DNA of 64,000 bases from Carposina sasakii (GCA_014607495.2 CP053167.1:10850001-10914000), one strand, 5' to 3'. Positions 24,661 to 37,170 are shown, numbered from the stretch's first letter. Notes: generated by a model not told the origin, from the letters alone. Numbers and translations: made by a program.

Positions 24661-26109
24661 TGTAAAATGTCGGTATTCGCTAAAGAATAACAGAAAACTC
24701 AAATTTTAATCCGGCTGTGGCCACCATTATTTTTGCATACGTAAAATTAAAATGAATAATATCACTTGTTCATGCTTTTCACTGGGCCTATAAATCAGAC
24801 AGAAACTCCGTGATAGTATATGACTTTCAGATAGTGATGTACAAGGCTCGAGCTCTCCAAGGCTCGCCTACCTATAGGTAGGTATATCACGCTCGACTCT
24901 ACTTTTTTCAAAAATATAAATCGACACTTAGAGTTGTACATCACTAGTTTTATAAGATAAAAAGACATGCGCTGACGGCGATCGGCCTGTGTATCATCTG
25001 GTGTTTCATATCTTCCTTGAACCGAAGTGCGCACGATTCCCACTACTCATGTCACTTCTTTTGTCTTGGAAGTATTTTAATCACTCTCGTTATTTTCCCG
25101 TCTCCTCACAAAATACAGTGCCACGTGAGCTTCGGGGCCAGAAAGAACAGGGTTTGTTCGGCCATATCGAAAGCCTTTGATGAGAATTTTTTTAACCTTT
25201 GTTGACGCAAGATAGATACACAAATTTTTTTATTTTACCTACTAAATATATAGGTATATGCTACCTCATTTGATTATCTGCATAGGGAAATAGTGCAGTA
25301 CGCATGAATAAATAAGGAACATTAACTAGCACGCTCCTGATATCAACTTCAAGGCTCCCCGGCTTAGATATAGTAGCACTATGAGTGTAGCTCCATTATT
25401 CTCTTGTGATTTATTTGGTACCTATCGAAACTCTTTAAATAGGTTTACAAATGTTGCACGTAATTTATTGAGATTAGTTTTAAGAATATTCTTTGTAACG
25501 GATTTTTTGAAACCATATTCTGATTTTGGGTCAGTTACCTACAGTAAGGACTCTATTCTTGCATCCTTCGACATATCTCTAAACTCGATGTTCTAAAACA
25601 CCGCTTCGCTCGTCACCACTTATTCATCTCACTGCGGTGGGTTTACGATGATGAAAGCTCGTACATATTAAACATTTATGTCCAGCAAACGTCAGTACGA
25701 AAATAACACTTGTTCATAAAGAGTGTTGTGCGCCGACATGACAGCCGTGTTGAGAGGTTTAGCGACAAGACACATCAACTGATACGAATTAAAGTTTAAT
25801 GAGACTCGAAGATATGCCCTTTCGAGGTGGAAGTCGAACAGAAAATGCAGCTAAGGTATATTCTTTAGTAAAAACTATAGGTAAAACCAATATTAAACAC
25901 TTTAACATATATGTGCCAATGCGGGACTTCACTAAATCAGCTGCATCTCTTTCCGTGCATGTTATAAGAGTCGACGGATCTCGGGGCATTTTTTTAAACG
26001 AAGAGCTAGCAACTTATCACGGATCCACATTTACATGTGTCCCCGCTTTGTTAAACATGGCTGTGTGATCTCCTTTATGGTCCTACCGTTCTGGCTACCC
26101 CATATCGGA

Positions 26110-28160
26110 AACACCGTGCTACCTACCCTTTATTCCCCAGATATACAAGATAAAAAGCTGTTAACAGATTGGATAATCCCTCTCTTAGGTACCGGCCGTG
26201 TCTGATTCATAATCCAGCAATAGTTTCATGAGAAATCTGATAGAGTTTTATATTTTCATCATGATATTACTAGGTAAGTGAGTCACTTGTGAATCAAGCA
26301 CCCTTCGTGCCAGGGATCACAATCGGCCCGTCATAGAACATGAATAGATGAACGATTAAATGTCACGCATCATTAAATAAAATTAAAATATATAAAATTA
26401 ATATTTACACACTTCACACAACCCATGACCTAGTCCCACATTAAGATCCCTAAGGTCCTGTGTCGTTAAGAACTATAAGAATGAACTAGATTTATTGCTT
26501 GTTACAGGACTGAAATATTTTATAGAATTCATTTTGGTTGAATGGGTGACCCCACGTGTCGAAAACGGTATTTTAGGCTACTTGAAGAATTAGGCAACTA
26601 TTTTTATACTCAAAATGGTATTTTCAGTCAGAAGAAGATCAAACAAAAATGTCTATTATGAAATCTAAAACAATTCCCCTCTGAATTTTTCAGCTATTCT
26701 TATATAGGACAAGTATAATAATGCTCGAACACTCTTGATTGTTATTGTATTGCTCTTGAATGGAGTCTATTGCGGTCGGCAACATGCATTTTCAATGACT
26801 CTGAAAAGCTTTATCGGAATATTTAGTTAGACCTGGGACTTAATTACACAGAAAATACTGAAATCTCTGAACATAAATAATTAGACAACTTGTATACACG
26901 TGCCTTTCTTCGTTCACCGAAGTCAATTCCCTTGTTCTTGTAAATGGAAGCAATTAATGAAAACACCAAACCACTGCATTAAAGTCATACAAATGCAAGC
27001 GGGTTGGCGAAGGGCCAGAGCTGAGGCAAGCCCTACTCGATTTATTTTCACCAGCTCAGACTAAGCGGAATCGGGCCCTTTGTGACTCCTTTGGTTTTCG
27101 ATACGTAGCTATTGAGAATAAAGGAAAGATGAATACTTCATTTTATTTACCTAAAGGAATATCTCTGCCTTAAGTAATGCTCGGTGCATTAGGTATGAAA
27201 CAAATAAATCCATACTAATATTATAAATGCAAACTTTACTCTGTATACTCTGTGTATATGATGTGCTTTTACGCTAAAACTACATGAAATAGTATAATAT
27301 ATTACATATAACGGAAAATAATTCATTTTCCGGAAGGTACATTTAGAAATTTTGTACCTTCTAGTCTACGCTGACGGAATCGCGGGTGTCTACTAAGTAC
27401 CTACCTACTCGTTGAATGATATAGATACCGTGTAGGTTCTTTGACTAATTTGTCATTCCTTTTAAAACATTATTGTTTAGTTAAATTATAAGGACTCTTC
27501 TTCTTGTGCTCTCAACAATCCCTTCCTTAGTCTTCATAAAATTTAATTTTTCTCATATGCAACTTTCAACGACTTTCACCACGTTACTTTACTAGCGATT
27601 TAAAAAGTTTCATAAGAAAATCTACCCATGTTTCTTTACAAGTAACCTCATTATATATGAAACCCACAAAAGAGACACAATAAAAGATATATCTGTACAT
27701 AATCCTCCTTCATCAGTTTATTTATGTTCACACTTTTAATCTTAAATCTTTATTTAACCTGTCCATGTCAATTCCGGTCAGAAATACATTCGTAAATTGT
27801 TAATGTCCGTCATCGAGTCTGATGTGTTTAGTTAACTCAAGTGCTGATTATTTTCTAATTTCAAGGTTTAACCGTGTAAGAGTCGACTAAGGAATTCAGG
27901 GGGCTTTCACTCAGGCGATGAGCTGGCAGCTTGTCACTGATATTATCCATCAGAACGTGGGTTAAACGTAAGATACGTAAGATAAGTACGTAAGGTAGAT
28001 CAGATTTAGATGGATAGTAAGATATTGGAGAGCTGAGATTTTTCTAGAGTTAAGTACCTTAATAATAGCTCTCTGTCATGATCTTTATATTGTACAATGT
28101 TACTTCCACTTATTTGACCATCCTTACTGATAAAAACGAATATAAACACCATTAAAAAAC
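26110..28160. other. No gene seen
   Basis: Contains a SINE family 1 fragment (26385-26470, minus) and a retroposon-like start near 27215. Otherwise it is AT-rich sequence downstream of gene A. Confidence 0.45.
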
Positions 28161-28187
28161 TTTATTTATAAAATATAACCTTTTATT
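28161..28187 (-). terminator. Poly(A) signals for gene A long form
   Basis: Two AATAAA hexamers on the minus strand (28161-28166 and 28182-28187), about 190-210 bases past the exon 5 stop. Confidence 0.55.
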
Positions 28188-28370
28188 CTATTTAGCATTT
28201 TAATAGGTAAGTACCTAATATTTCTCAAAAAATTTAAATTGATCTGCTTGCTATTCTGCAGCGCCAGTACCTGCTGATTTATTTGGGATGGGTAGTTCCT
28301 AACGGATGCCATAATAAAAACGTACCCAGTTTTCCATACCTTAGTGAATCTTCCTCTGTCTCCCTCTGAC

Positions 28371-28582
28371 CTAAAACAGCCTATCACCCTCAAACGGCAG
28401 CCCATCAAGTTCTGGTTGCCTGGTACCTTCGGGCGGCAGACCCCACTTCGCACGGTTTCCATTATGCTTGTAGTAGCGCGGGATCCTGTCATCACGTATC
28501 ATCTCGTACGCCAGCCGAGCTATGCCGTCCTGGTAGTCGCTCAGGCCGGTCCTGAAGTTGCAGAGACGACCATAGCCGTGTA
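28371..28582 (-). CDS. Gene A exon 5 (terminal)
   Basis: The acceptor is CATATTTTTCAG. After two bases completing a Leu codon, 69 residues follow from HGYGRLCNFRTGLSDYQDGI to FEGDRLF and TAG at 28373-28371. Poly(A) signals AATAAA lie about 190-210 bases downstream. Phase compatibility also allows exon 3 to splice directly here. Confidence 0.72.
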
Positions 28583-31500
28583 CTGAAAAATATGTGTTGG
28601 TCTTATGATTTGCTAATGATGTGCAAAAAAGATTTAAAACCTTTAGTACATAATATATCTTTGTTGTGTATAGAATATGTGTAGGGATATCCTTTATGAT
28701 CGTGCAGTTCTGGCTACCTCATTTTACCCACAGTCGTGTGAATAAAGTCTATTTAAAATTAGTGATTATCTTTTGACACATAACTAGGTAGGTAAAAAGA
28801 AACAACTTTCACTATGGGACTCCGAAATATTGAAAAAAAATCAGCTGTTCCATACATTTCAGTGCGAGTTCCGAGATTGTATGTATAGAATAAGTAGGTA
28901 TACTTTGGCCAAGAAAAAGATTCAGAAAACTATCTAAAAGTGCTCAAGCATGCTCTTTATGGGCGTATAAGAAATTAACCGAAACGGCAGGGTCTGGAGC
29001 ATTTTCATCGCAGTATATTACCTAAAAATACTTATGTATTGTCAATAGTTAGTACACAGTGCCGTAAATAGAGCGGTGTCACCGGTGCCCAGGCACCAGG
29101 CGTAGACTCTGGGGGGCGCAAGAATGACCACTTGACCAGACCAGGCAGGACTAAATACGGCGCAGTTAGAGTAGCTCACACAGGGCGCAGATTTATGGCA
29201 CTGTTAGTAGATAGTTTTTTAATTTGTATTATGTACAGATACGTTGAGATGTGTATTTAGTCATCCTGTAAAGTCAGGGTTAGCGCGTGCGTCAACCTCA
29301 GCCGGGAACTCGGAAAGACATTAATCTCTTTGACCCTCACCTACATTACTATCATGTCTAGGGATGTTGACAATTTTATTATTATATCAAAACATTGTTT
29401 TTTGGTATTTATAACGCTATGTATAAAGCTATCGTTCGCCTCATGGACAGATAGCCTAGAGACGTAATGCGACACCGAACAATTCTCTTATATATCAAAG
29501 AAGTGTAACAGAAGGTGTATTGCTATAAAAAAAGAGATTGGTGGCAGATAAGGGCCCCTCCCAGCGCTTGTTAGTCTCTTTGACTGCCCTGTCAATGAGC
29601 TATCTAGTGTACTTTGTGTTGCTTTACCTTGAGAGATAAGAATAGGTTAATGAAATATTTGGTATTTACAAGTTTGTCGTAACTAACATCCTCAATCAAT
29701 ATTTTATTATCATAAACTGGCTACAGTTACATTGTATGCAGTGAGATCACAAATCTCAACTAGTTAAATGATGTAAAGTAATGTTTGACGTATGTAGGAG
29801 GAACCTATATTTTATAAACTACCCACATATCCATGCTTACCTAGTTACCTCTCGCCCGACCGCCAGAGAATGATTGCAAACAAACGAACACGTTTAAACA
29901 ATGTGAAATTAGATAAACATAGTTGATCTGAAAGTCTAGACCAGCTAGACTACAAAAACTTATTAGTTTTCTGATAATTTCTAGGGATGGAAAAATAATG
30001 AAACTAAACAAGAATAGATGAAAAAAATATGATTTTTATTAATATTACATACATATATACTTATAACTACACAAAGTTAAAATAAATTTAACTTAACATT
30101 CCCGACAATAAGGTCACACTTCTTCCTTTTAACACATAAGTAAGGAAGATTCCTTACGCTTAATAGATATTAAGCGAAGAGTTTCATTTCTAACTCATTT
30201 TTTTGTATATTAACATGTCGTAAATTAATAATTACTTACACTTTGTACCTTGATAGCTAAATACAATAAGAAAAGAAAAACTAACATCTGAGATGAGTCT
30301 TTAACGGCTCCATGGTTCTTGCCTCCATGTCTCTCTCGTACAGTTCCTTAGCTCCCTTCATCAGCTCCGTGTCCTTCATGGCCAGCTTTGGAGCTTCAAC
30401 AGGAATATGCTCTTCTTCTTCTGTCTTCTTCTTTTCGCTGCAATCTGGCTTCTTTGGAGGACGAGGTATGAATGGCCGGGTTTTAAGCTCTGAAAATTTA
30501 GGAAGCTATAGTCTGAATCTGTTTTGGGTACTATCTGGGCTCTGGTAAAGATTGCATTGGGCAATCTTCCATGTCTGCCCTCGGGTGTTATAAGAGACTT
30601 TTAATGGTTTCCGGGAGATAAATAGCAGCGACTCCCGTTTTGAAAAGATAGTCCGAAAATCAAACTGCGGTCACCAACCCGCCCGCCTGTGGTGACTATA
30701 TGGACAAAAAACCCGTGATGGCAGTATCCTTGAGGCGTGCTTTGGGAGAGGCCTACGTCCAACAGTGAATAGACTGCAGCAATAGGCGGATGTTGCGTGT
30801 GTGTGTGATATCAAACGCCAATGAAAAACAATGTAAAGCGCTCCAGCGGCCTTTTGAATGCGGCTGGAGAAAATACTTGGAGTGGTAATACCACTGTACC
30901 TGGAGGTATGTGAGCGCAGTAATCATTGTAGTAGGTAGACTGTCCCCGCAAGCTCTTCATAGTTGCCTTTATGAAGTCCTTGATTTCATCGTCGCTCATT
31001 TCTTTCTGTTTCAAACAATTTGATTAAAACGTAGGAGCGTTTACACGTTAACCCTTAAATGAAGTCGTAAAGCACGGATTGACCGAGGGTACGCGGTGTA
31101 ATGCATTCCCAACGAGCATGTTACGCGATACGGCCGTGTACCAAAATCTATGTAGAAGTGCGTTTCACTGTATAGTTTCTGTGGATGATGGCGCTAGTTA
31201 CTATGTGTATAACCGTCACTGCATACAAAAAATGTTACTTCCGAAATCATCATCATTTAAATAATTTTATCGTTATGCTTTGACTTGCACTGGTCACAGA
31301 AAAAAATTTAGCCAAGGGTGCCGGTAGTGTTAAAACCGGCACTGAAAGTCAATATTCGAAGTTAATATAATAGGTCGTTTACTTACATCTTGAGTTCCTA
31401 TTTTGGGGTCAAGCCATTTTCCGTCGATCTTCGCCCATCTACATTCTGGGCTGCACCTAAAATAACGCAAAGGTCTTGAGTCTAGGTATATATGTGAATA

Positions 31501-32332
31501 AAATAATCTATTTCATCTAATATTAGGGTAGGGTTAGGGAAGACCTGGAGCGAATTAAAACGCAAAGCTCAGAACCGAACGGGATGCCGGAGATCTGTGG
31601 AGGCCCTCTGCCCATCTAGGGGACACATGAACATAAGTCCAGTAGGGTTAGCTGGGTAGGGCAATGTTTTATTACGAGAAATACGTAGGTATAAGACCAG
31701 TTAGCATAATGCCAGCAGAGGATCTGTCACGGCTGGTCATCAAAGGTCCTTAATTCCCTTTAGAATAAAAGTTTTAGTACAAACTTCCTGCCCATTATTT
31801 ATGGGGTGTACGCCGCAACATGGTTTCTTTCGAAACTGACATTGCCCATTTTGTCACTTATTTTACGGCCGGCTGCCTTCTTGACGCCAACCCTCCTCGG
31901 GTATAGCCGATAATAAGTGACTATTTTTAGACTAAAAGTTTTAGCGCCTCTTTCAAATGAAGCTCTACCTAGAGACATGTCTCTTACTATGTTAAAGTTA
32001 AAAGAAGTGTAATGTCAAGTAAGAGCTAAGAGTTTGCATCTTCGCCTTTCCTTTTTCCTCTTCTTTCGCGTACTGGTCGGCGGCAGTGGCAGCCCAAGTG
32101 GCCGGGCGCACCCTGGTAATACCGGCGCGCGTCCCCCCGGCCAGCCGAATCTTTCCCTTCCCCGATGGATCAGACTCTCTGACGCCGCTGAGCGCCGAGA
32201 ATATTGTCCGGGCACGGGGATTGTCCCAAAGGCCGCAAGATTTAGCGAGGAAAGTTTACGGAACACTTACATCTGGGTTTTCCTGATGGGATGCTGTCGA
32301 TATTCATCGAAATATTCCGTGAGATACGACAT
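28371..32332 (-). CDS. Gene A: unrecognised 217-residue protein, five exons
   Basis: Exons 32332-32271, 31456-31387, 31005-30900, 30489-30286 and 28582-28371 have consistent codon phases (2, 0, 1, 1) and total 654 bases. The start is the ATG at 32332-32330, giving MSYLTEYFDEYRQHPIRKTQ. Next come CSPECRWAKIDGKWLDPKIG, a helical KEMSDDEIKDF segment, a proline/lysine-rich RPFIPRPPKKP stretch, an acidic EEEE run, and a C-terminal block with FRTGLSDYQDGIARLA, IRDDRIPRYY and WGLPPEG. There is no signal peptide, membrane segment or zinc-finger pattern. I do not recognise the family. The small, charged, tyrosine/proline-rich character would suit a structural (for example axonemal) protein, but that is only a guess. 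Donor 4 is the weakest (AGAT|GTTAGT), and skipping it gives a short isoform. Confidence 0.72.
29057..29203. mobile_element. hAT-type MITE, 147 bp
   Basis: Termini CAGTGCCGTAAATA and GATTTATGGCACTG. Flanks TTAGTACA and TTAGTAGA match at 7 of 8 bases. It lies in gene A intron 4. Confidence 0.85.
30035..30040 (-). terminator. Poly(A) signal for gene A short form
   Basis: AATAAA on the minus strand, 241 bases past the TAG that closes unspliced exon 4. It would support a truncated isoform. Confidence 0.4.
30286..30489 (-). CDS. Gene A exon 4, spliced form; stop at 30281-30283 if unspliced
   Basis: The acceptor is AAATTTTCAG. The exon encodes LKTRPFIPRPPKKPDCSEKK, an acidic run, then a helical KLAMKDTELMKGAKELYERD and MEPLKTHLR. 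If the AGAT|GTTAGT donor is used, a Leu codon forms with exon 5. If not, translation ends LRC at TAG 30283-30281, with a poly(A) signal at 30035-30040, giving a 148-residue protein. Confidence 0.72.
30555..30800 (+). mobile_element. SINE/MITE family 3 copy in gene A intron 3
   Basis: Contains ATCTTCCATGTCTGCCCTCG, the GGTCACCAACCCGCC core and GGAGGCCTACGTCCAACAGT. It lies between exons 3 and 4 of gene A, antisense to the gene. Confidence 0.8.
30900..31005 (-). CDS. Gene A exon 3
   Basis: This 106-base exon has acceptor TTTGAAACAG and donor CCTCCAG|GTACAG. It encodes KEMSDDEIKDFIKATMKSLR, then GQSTYYNDYCAHIPP and one base of the next codon. The following acceptors of exon 4 and exon 5 are both in the same phase. 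Confidence 0.75.
31387..31456 (-). CDS. Gene A exon 2
   Basis: This 70-base exon follows acceptor GTTATTTTAG and ends at CAAGAT|GTAAGT. It encodes CSPECRWAKIDGKWLDPKIG-TQD. The two Cys and the tryptophans make it look coding, and the other two frames carry stops. Confidence 0.7.
31790..31912. repeat. Repeat GGTTTCTTTCGAAACTG ... CCTCCTCGGGTATA in gene A intron 1
   Basis: ATGGTTTCTTTCGAAACTGA, TTTTACGGCCGGCTGCCTTC and CCAACCCTCCTCGGGTATAG. It matches 41310-41425, and the inverse of part is seen at 17330-17400. Confidence 0.7.
32035..32262. other. GC-rich open island inside gene A intron 1, origin unknown
   Basis: About 230 bases of strongly GC-rich, CpG-rich sequence sit in an AT-rich intron. 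Frames are open on both strands: a minus frame ends WAATAADQYAKEEEKGKAKM, and a plus frame after a pyrimidine tract and CGGCAG reads PLSAENIVRARGLSQRPQDL. It may be a retrotransposed gene fragment, an unannotated exon, or a regulatory CpG island. I cannot decide which. Confidence 0.45.
32271..32332 (-). CDS. Gene A exon 1 (coding start)
   Basis: The exon has an ATG in an AACAATGTCG context and a donor CCCAGAT|GTAAGT. Its 62 bases encode 20 residues plus two bases of a Met codon completed in exon 2. No upstream in-frame ATG is nearby: TAA triplets precede it. Confidence 0.65.
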
Positions 32333-33861
32333 TGTTACTTATTAATTTGTACCCTTAAAAATAATTAACCTAAATTAAAATTAACCTAAAAATTACGCCT
32401 TTTGACATTAAGATAAAAAAGTAAACAAAATGTGATACAGATAATATTTAATAGCTTTGAAAATATTTCATAAAATAGTTTATATAGAAAGTGAAGCAGG
32501 AAAAAACTGGGAAGGTAGCCCAGATCTTGCTTTGAGCCTTAAGGTAGCCATAGAAGAGAATAACTATAGGGAAATAGGTAGCCTAGCCTTGAGGCTTAGC
32601 TATCCATAGGCATGCTAAACTTAGAATAAAAATTCGCTCCGCTCTGGAGCGAAGACCTATCATTAATCCAAGATGCTAAATATCATCAACATCTGTTCCG
32701 CTTTTTCGAAGTATTACCTACCACGGAAGAATAACTCCGGGTTAAAATATCATGACAACGCTTTCTCGGAACTTACTCTAGTCCACGACAACGGAATGTT
32801 ATTTGCACTTTGAAAGCTAAGTATTGGGTGAGTAAGTAGGTAATATTTCGTATACAAGGTGTAACAGAGTATGGCGTGTTACGAGATTCAAAATCAAATG
32901 CTTATTTTTCAAGATATATCACTGCACCAAAATGTGTCCAACTTGTTTCCCCGAGTAGTTTTACTAAATTATTTCAGTAATTTCTCGTTAATATTCCACA
33001 AACGACTGTCTCTCTTGTTCCGAGTAGGTATAATTTTTCTGGCATGTTTTCTTCGGCAATAATAATCATACCGTTATTGTGGTTTCGCATGTCTACCCCA
33101 TTTGTCAGATATCGCCAACCTTTCCGTTTGAAACGCTTGTTATATTGCTTTTATTGCGTGTGTATCCTAATTAGGTATGTCATGTTACGGCAAAATTAAT
33201 GTCGCGAAGGTGCATCTGCTATATTAGGTACAGGTCCCAATGTAATTTTCTCTTAACGCGAATATTCTATCTTATCCGTAGGATAGAAGATTGATAGAGG
33301 GTAAGGCCAGAGCGGACAAAATACTAACACCCGTTCATTTGAAATATCACAAAAAAGTCTCGAACAAGATTAGGTAGGTACCTAAGGTCCCTAAATAAGC
33401 ACGACCCATACATAAATATCGAAGGAACCAAGTCTTACTTTATGGTATCTATACATACCTATTTTATCATGCCAATATTTTGATTTTATAAAATAGCTCC
33501 ACCGTTGTCTCATCCCTGGCTCTTGAACTTCAGACGTTGTTTCCAACCTTTCTACCCTTGTTTTTACTTACATTTTTACTCGACGCCACCCCCCACCCTA
33601 GCCGTGACCGCAGTATAATGCGATAAATCTGGCTATTTATAGAAGATGCTCATTTTGTCTCCAAGGTTAATATCGATTAACCGAATATGAAATAAAAGTA
33701 TTCTAATTTATTTTGGTCCTATGATTCCTAATCTCGTTATTAAATCGATTCAGTAATGAAGTTACGTGTAATGAAGAAACACAGGGACTAGCATCTCTGT
33801 AATTCTAACACTATTTTATACTATAAAATGATTAATTCAAATTAATTCAAAAAAAATAAAA

Positions 33862-33990
33862 AATTTCCTCACTCGGGTGGGAATCGAACCCACGACCTCT
33901 GCATTCCGTGCCAGCGCTCTTACCACTGAGCCACCGGGTCAATTACTCGGATGACGAATTTTACCATCTCTTTTTGAAATTACATTATTG
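33862..33990 (-). mobile_element. tRNA-headed SINE family 5, copy 2
   Basis: On the minus strand GACCCGGTGGCTCAGTGGTA, then GAGCGCTGGCACGGAATGCA and GTGGGTTCGATTCCCACCCG. The shared flank ACTCGGATGACGAATTT in plus sense shows it is a repeat copy and not a single tRNA gene. Confidence 0.75.
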
Positions 33991-35604
33991 GAAACGTTAT
34001 TTATCATCCCGATAGCTATACATAAGCCAAATCTCGGCGAACAAAGCTGAATTCCTCAACACAATGTTTTAATGATGAAACGATCAACCATATCCTAACG
34101 GATTATATTATGGAGAAGTGTTTTTTTTTTTATCTTAGTCAATTTTATACTATTTTATTTTATTTTATTTTATACATTTAAGGTCCCTAATAAATCATGG
34201 GACTCCTATAGGTAATCGGACGAAAAGAGCTAATAAAGTTCAGATTGGATTACTCTTCTAAGGATGAACAAATAACACATATAAAACAAAAAATATATTT
34301 TTATAATTAATCTTTATTTCATCTTTCATCTGATCAACTCAATCGTTATTAGATTGATTTTGTCTATCAATGTACAATTTTAAAATCGTCAAGTTTTCCA
34401 TATTAAACTAATTTATTAATAAATGATTTACAATTAAATGCGCGCCGAGATTACACTTAAAAATAAAAGAGCTGAAAAATGCTTTTGAGTTTACGTCCAT
34501 GGTCTGAATTGTTTAGTAAAAATACTAGTTTTATTTTAATAACTATTATTATAATTCAACCTTATGTATTTAACTATTTATTAGACTTTTAAGCTTTGTA
34601 GTTCTGAGTTCATGGTACTTATTTTTATCATGCAGTTCTTATTAGAACCCATGAAATATTAAACCAAAATAGTTCCAAAGTATAAAAATTTAAACACAAC
34701 AATCTCAAACCAAAAACTTAAACCGCATGAATAAAAACAGTGCAAACATTTATGTACCTTAACCAAACACGAAAGTGCTACACACTGAAATCAATATGTA
34801 TTTCAATTCATTTAGAACTAGAACTTAACTAAAATCAGAAGTATTTGAGTCCATGAGGCCACATCGATATACAGACTGGTACTATACTTGATCCCACGAA
34901 ATACATTATAAGATCATGAGTTCATGACTAATGGATTATCATTAAAACTGCTTCCACACGATACAATGTGATTGTGAGAACAATCTGAATGACCGTCCAC
35001 GCATACACATAGTGTCCTATATTCAATCCACACAATATATTCAGATTGAAAATCTAGTCCGTAAAAATATCTCTAGATTTCACTCTTACGGATTTTCTTT
35101 ATACAATTCTCATAGTATATTTCATGGGCGCCACGCAAGTTAATGCTATCCCGCTCACACCACTCGTGTATACAAAAACAGAACGAGAGGTGAATACTTT
35201 TCACCACTTATTCTAAGCAGATTTTAGGTACCATAATTGCTTCTAGAACTACATTTTGTCCGATTCTATCTTATCTATTGATACATATTTATTTATAAGA
35301 TATTTATGACGAATTATTGTATTAACTTACGACTTTAGATCCACTCCAAATATTTTCCCAAATTTGATATTTATGGAAATATTTACAGAAGATATAAGAA
35401 TTAGGTTGTCTCAATACATCTCAAAATTACCAGTTCAATATAGGATTTATTACATAATTCTTTATTTTTTATTATACCTATTGATAATCGTAAGTGTTAT
35501 GGTGTCGACATTTACGTGTGTTTGTGTAAATTATACAGTGTGTAAGTGACAACCTAGTCAGGACCGCGGGGTTATGCTATTTGAGAGAGACCTAATATTC
35601 AGCA

Positions 35605-35752
35605 GTAGATTTAGGGCTGATTTTTCCAAATGTCAGATAACCTATCAGAGGAATAAAATTGATGCTGTCTCTATTATGATCAAGTTTTAGAGAAAGACAG
35701 CATCAATTTTAATTCTCTGATAGATTATCTGACGTTTGGAAAAATTGACCCA
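35605..35752. mobile_element. Palindromic MITE (TTTAGGGCTGATTTT family)
   Basis: Arms CAGATAACCTATCAGAGGAA and TCTCTGATAGATTATCTGAC, with centre GATGCTGTCTCTATTATGAT. Related copies: 43600-43740 and 47372-47500. Confidence 0.8.
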
Positions 35753-37045
35753 AAATGGCTAAAATGATGATGTAAATTTAATTTATGTAGTGAGTATTTA
35801 CCAAAGGTCTAGTAAACGCAATGTAAATATGAGCACTAACGTATAAGAGACAGAATAAGTAAATTATGATAGGAGAGAAGTGGATAGTAAATGAAAACGT
35901 AGTGCATATCGAATAGAAGTAGACTAGATACAACGGAAAAGTGGATGGAAGAGTTGGAAGGCATGTATGTTGTGATTTATCTTACGCATTGTATATCTTT
36001 ACATTATGTTAGACACTAAATAAATCCCTATTGAAACTGATACGAAGAATACGAACCACGTAAATATTAATTAAAAAACATTAGTAAAACATAAATGATA
36101 AGAAATCTCGTACATAAGATTATCCTAAAGTTAAAACTTTTAAAGAAAAAAATATATAATGGAAACCATTTGATCCTAATACGACAATGTACCGAGCCTT
36201 ATCAATAATTGTGTCCTCATTTAACATTTATAATTATAATAAAAATATCTATTATCCTAGTTATAAATCTATTTAGCTACGACACACCAAGCGATCGGAC
36301 TGTTACTCAGGGACTTCCTTTGAAACCTAATGTAGATTATTCATGATCCAAATGACGATAACACTATAGACTGTGGGAGGAGCTTAACATTATGATTTGC
36401 ATATGTAATGCATAGAAAATATCGAAAATATTTATTTTAATTCTATGTTATTACATGAGAAATCATAGATAGCTAATATGTAACAGTGTAATCCTGCACA
36501 GCAGAAAAACGACCTTGATAAATCTGGAATTAATTTATTAGATAAATAAATGAATATTAGTCGATAGGAAAATTAGCTCGAACACGATGACCAAATCGAC
36601 GAAATCTCCAATTCTCACAGATGGATAAACATTATCTGAACGAATGAATGAACGAAACGACTGATCCGAATGTCATATTCGGTCAGGATTCAACCGCGCC
36701 GGTCTTACACTATTAGATAAAATGCTATCTAATGAATTCAACTTAAATATTAAGTATACCATATTTTTGTGACTCATTCAATATTTAGATATTTAGAAAG
36801 TACACTTATGAAGACCTGTTTCACCACAATTTAAACGCATATTTCATTAATATGCTTATTTAACATTAAAAACAGGAGCAAAAGTAAATATTGGAAGTAC
36901 TATTAAATAGTAGCAGAATTTAAATGTAAAAATACACTTTGAAAGAATATAGTATAGTGTTGAAACAGGTATTTTTTCTAAAGTTAAACACAAAATACAT
37001 TTAATATTTTGTACTAAAAGCATTGTCAATTTGTATAGATTCATA

Positions 37046-37051
37046 TTTATT
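37046..37051 (-). terminator. Poly(A) signal for GLYR1
   Basis: AATAAA on the minus strand, about 120 bases past the second in-frame UGA (37168-37170) and about 645 past the first. It is the nearest canonical hexamer, so the mature mRNA would include the whole open tail. Confidence 0.55.
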
Positions 37052-37170
37052 TATATTTTATCACTTTGATGTTATAATTCATTCGATAAAAGCTTATAAT
37101 AATCCACTTCATATACAACATCGGCGATAACACTGTATCCAAAGTAATGAAATCCAACACTCAATTGTCA

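Larger units (their letters stand above)
32400..37040. other. Intergenic, AT-rich, gene A start to GLYR1 end
   Basis: Relatively free of young repeats. It holds a CAGGGTGTAAC MITE fragment (32868-32945), tRNA-headed SINE 5 (33862-33990) and the palindrome 35605-35752. Upstream sequence of gene A, including any promoter, must lie in its first part, but no convincing TATA/initiator pair was found. Confidence 0.45.

Noticed and set aside
25799..26068. 89-codon frame MRLEDMPFRGG
   Set aside because: Its second half is the interspersed repeat also at 24505 and 51268, and the first half has no gene context.
30811..31014. Reading exon 3 of gene A as a 67-codon single-exon gene
   Set aside because: The frame passes a good CCAG|GTACAG donor, and the splice to exon 4 or 5 preserves phase. 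The extra residues past the donor look intronic.
32034..32345. 103-codon plus-strand gene opposite gene A exon 1
   Set aside because: It runs through the gene A start and donor in antisense. Three different frames are open in this GC-rich patch, so openness means little.
33868..33942. tRNA gene with GTGGGTTCGATTCCC arm
   Set aside because: Same reason: repeat flanks, unmatched acceptor ends and a second copy in the window.
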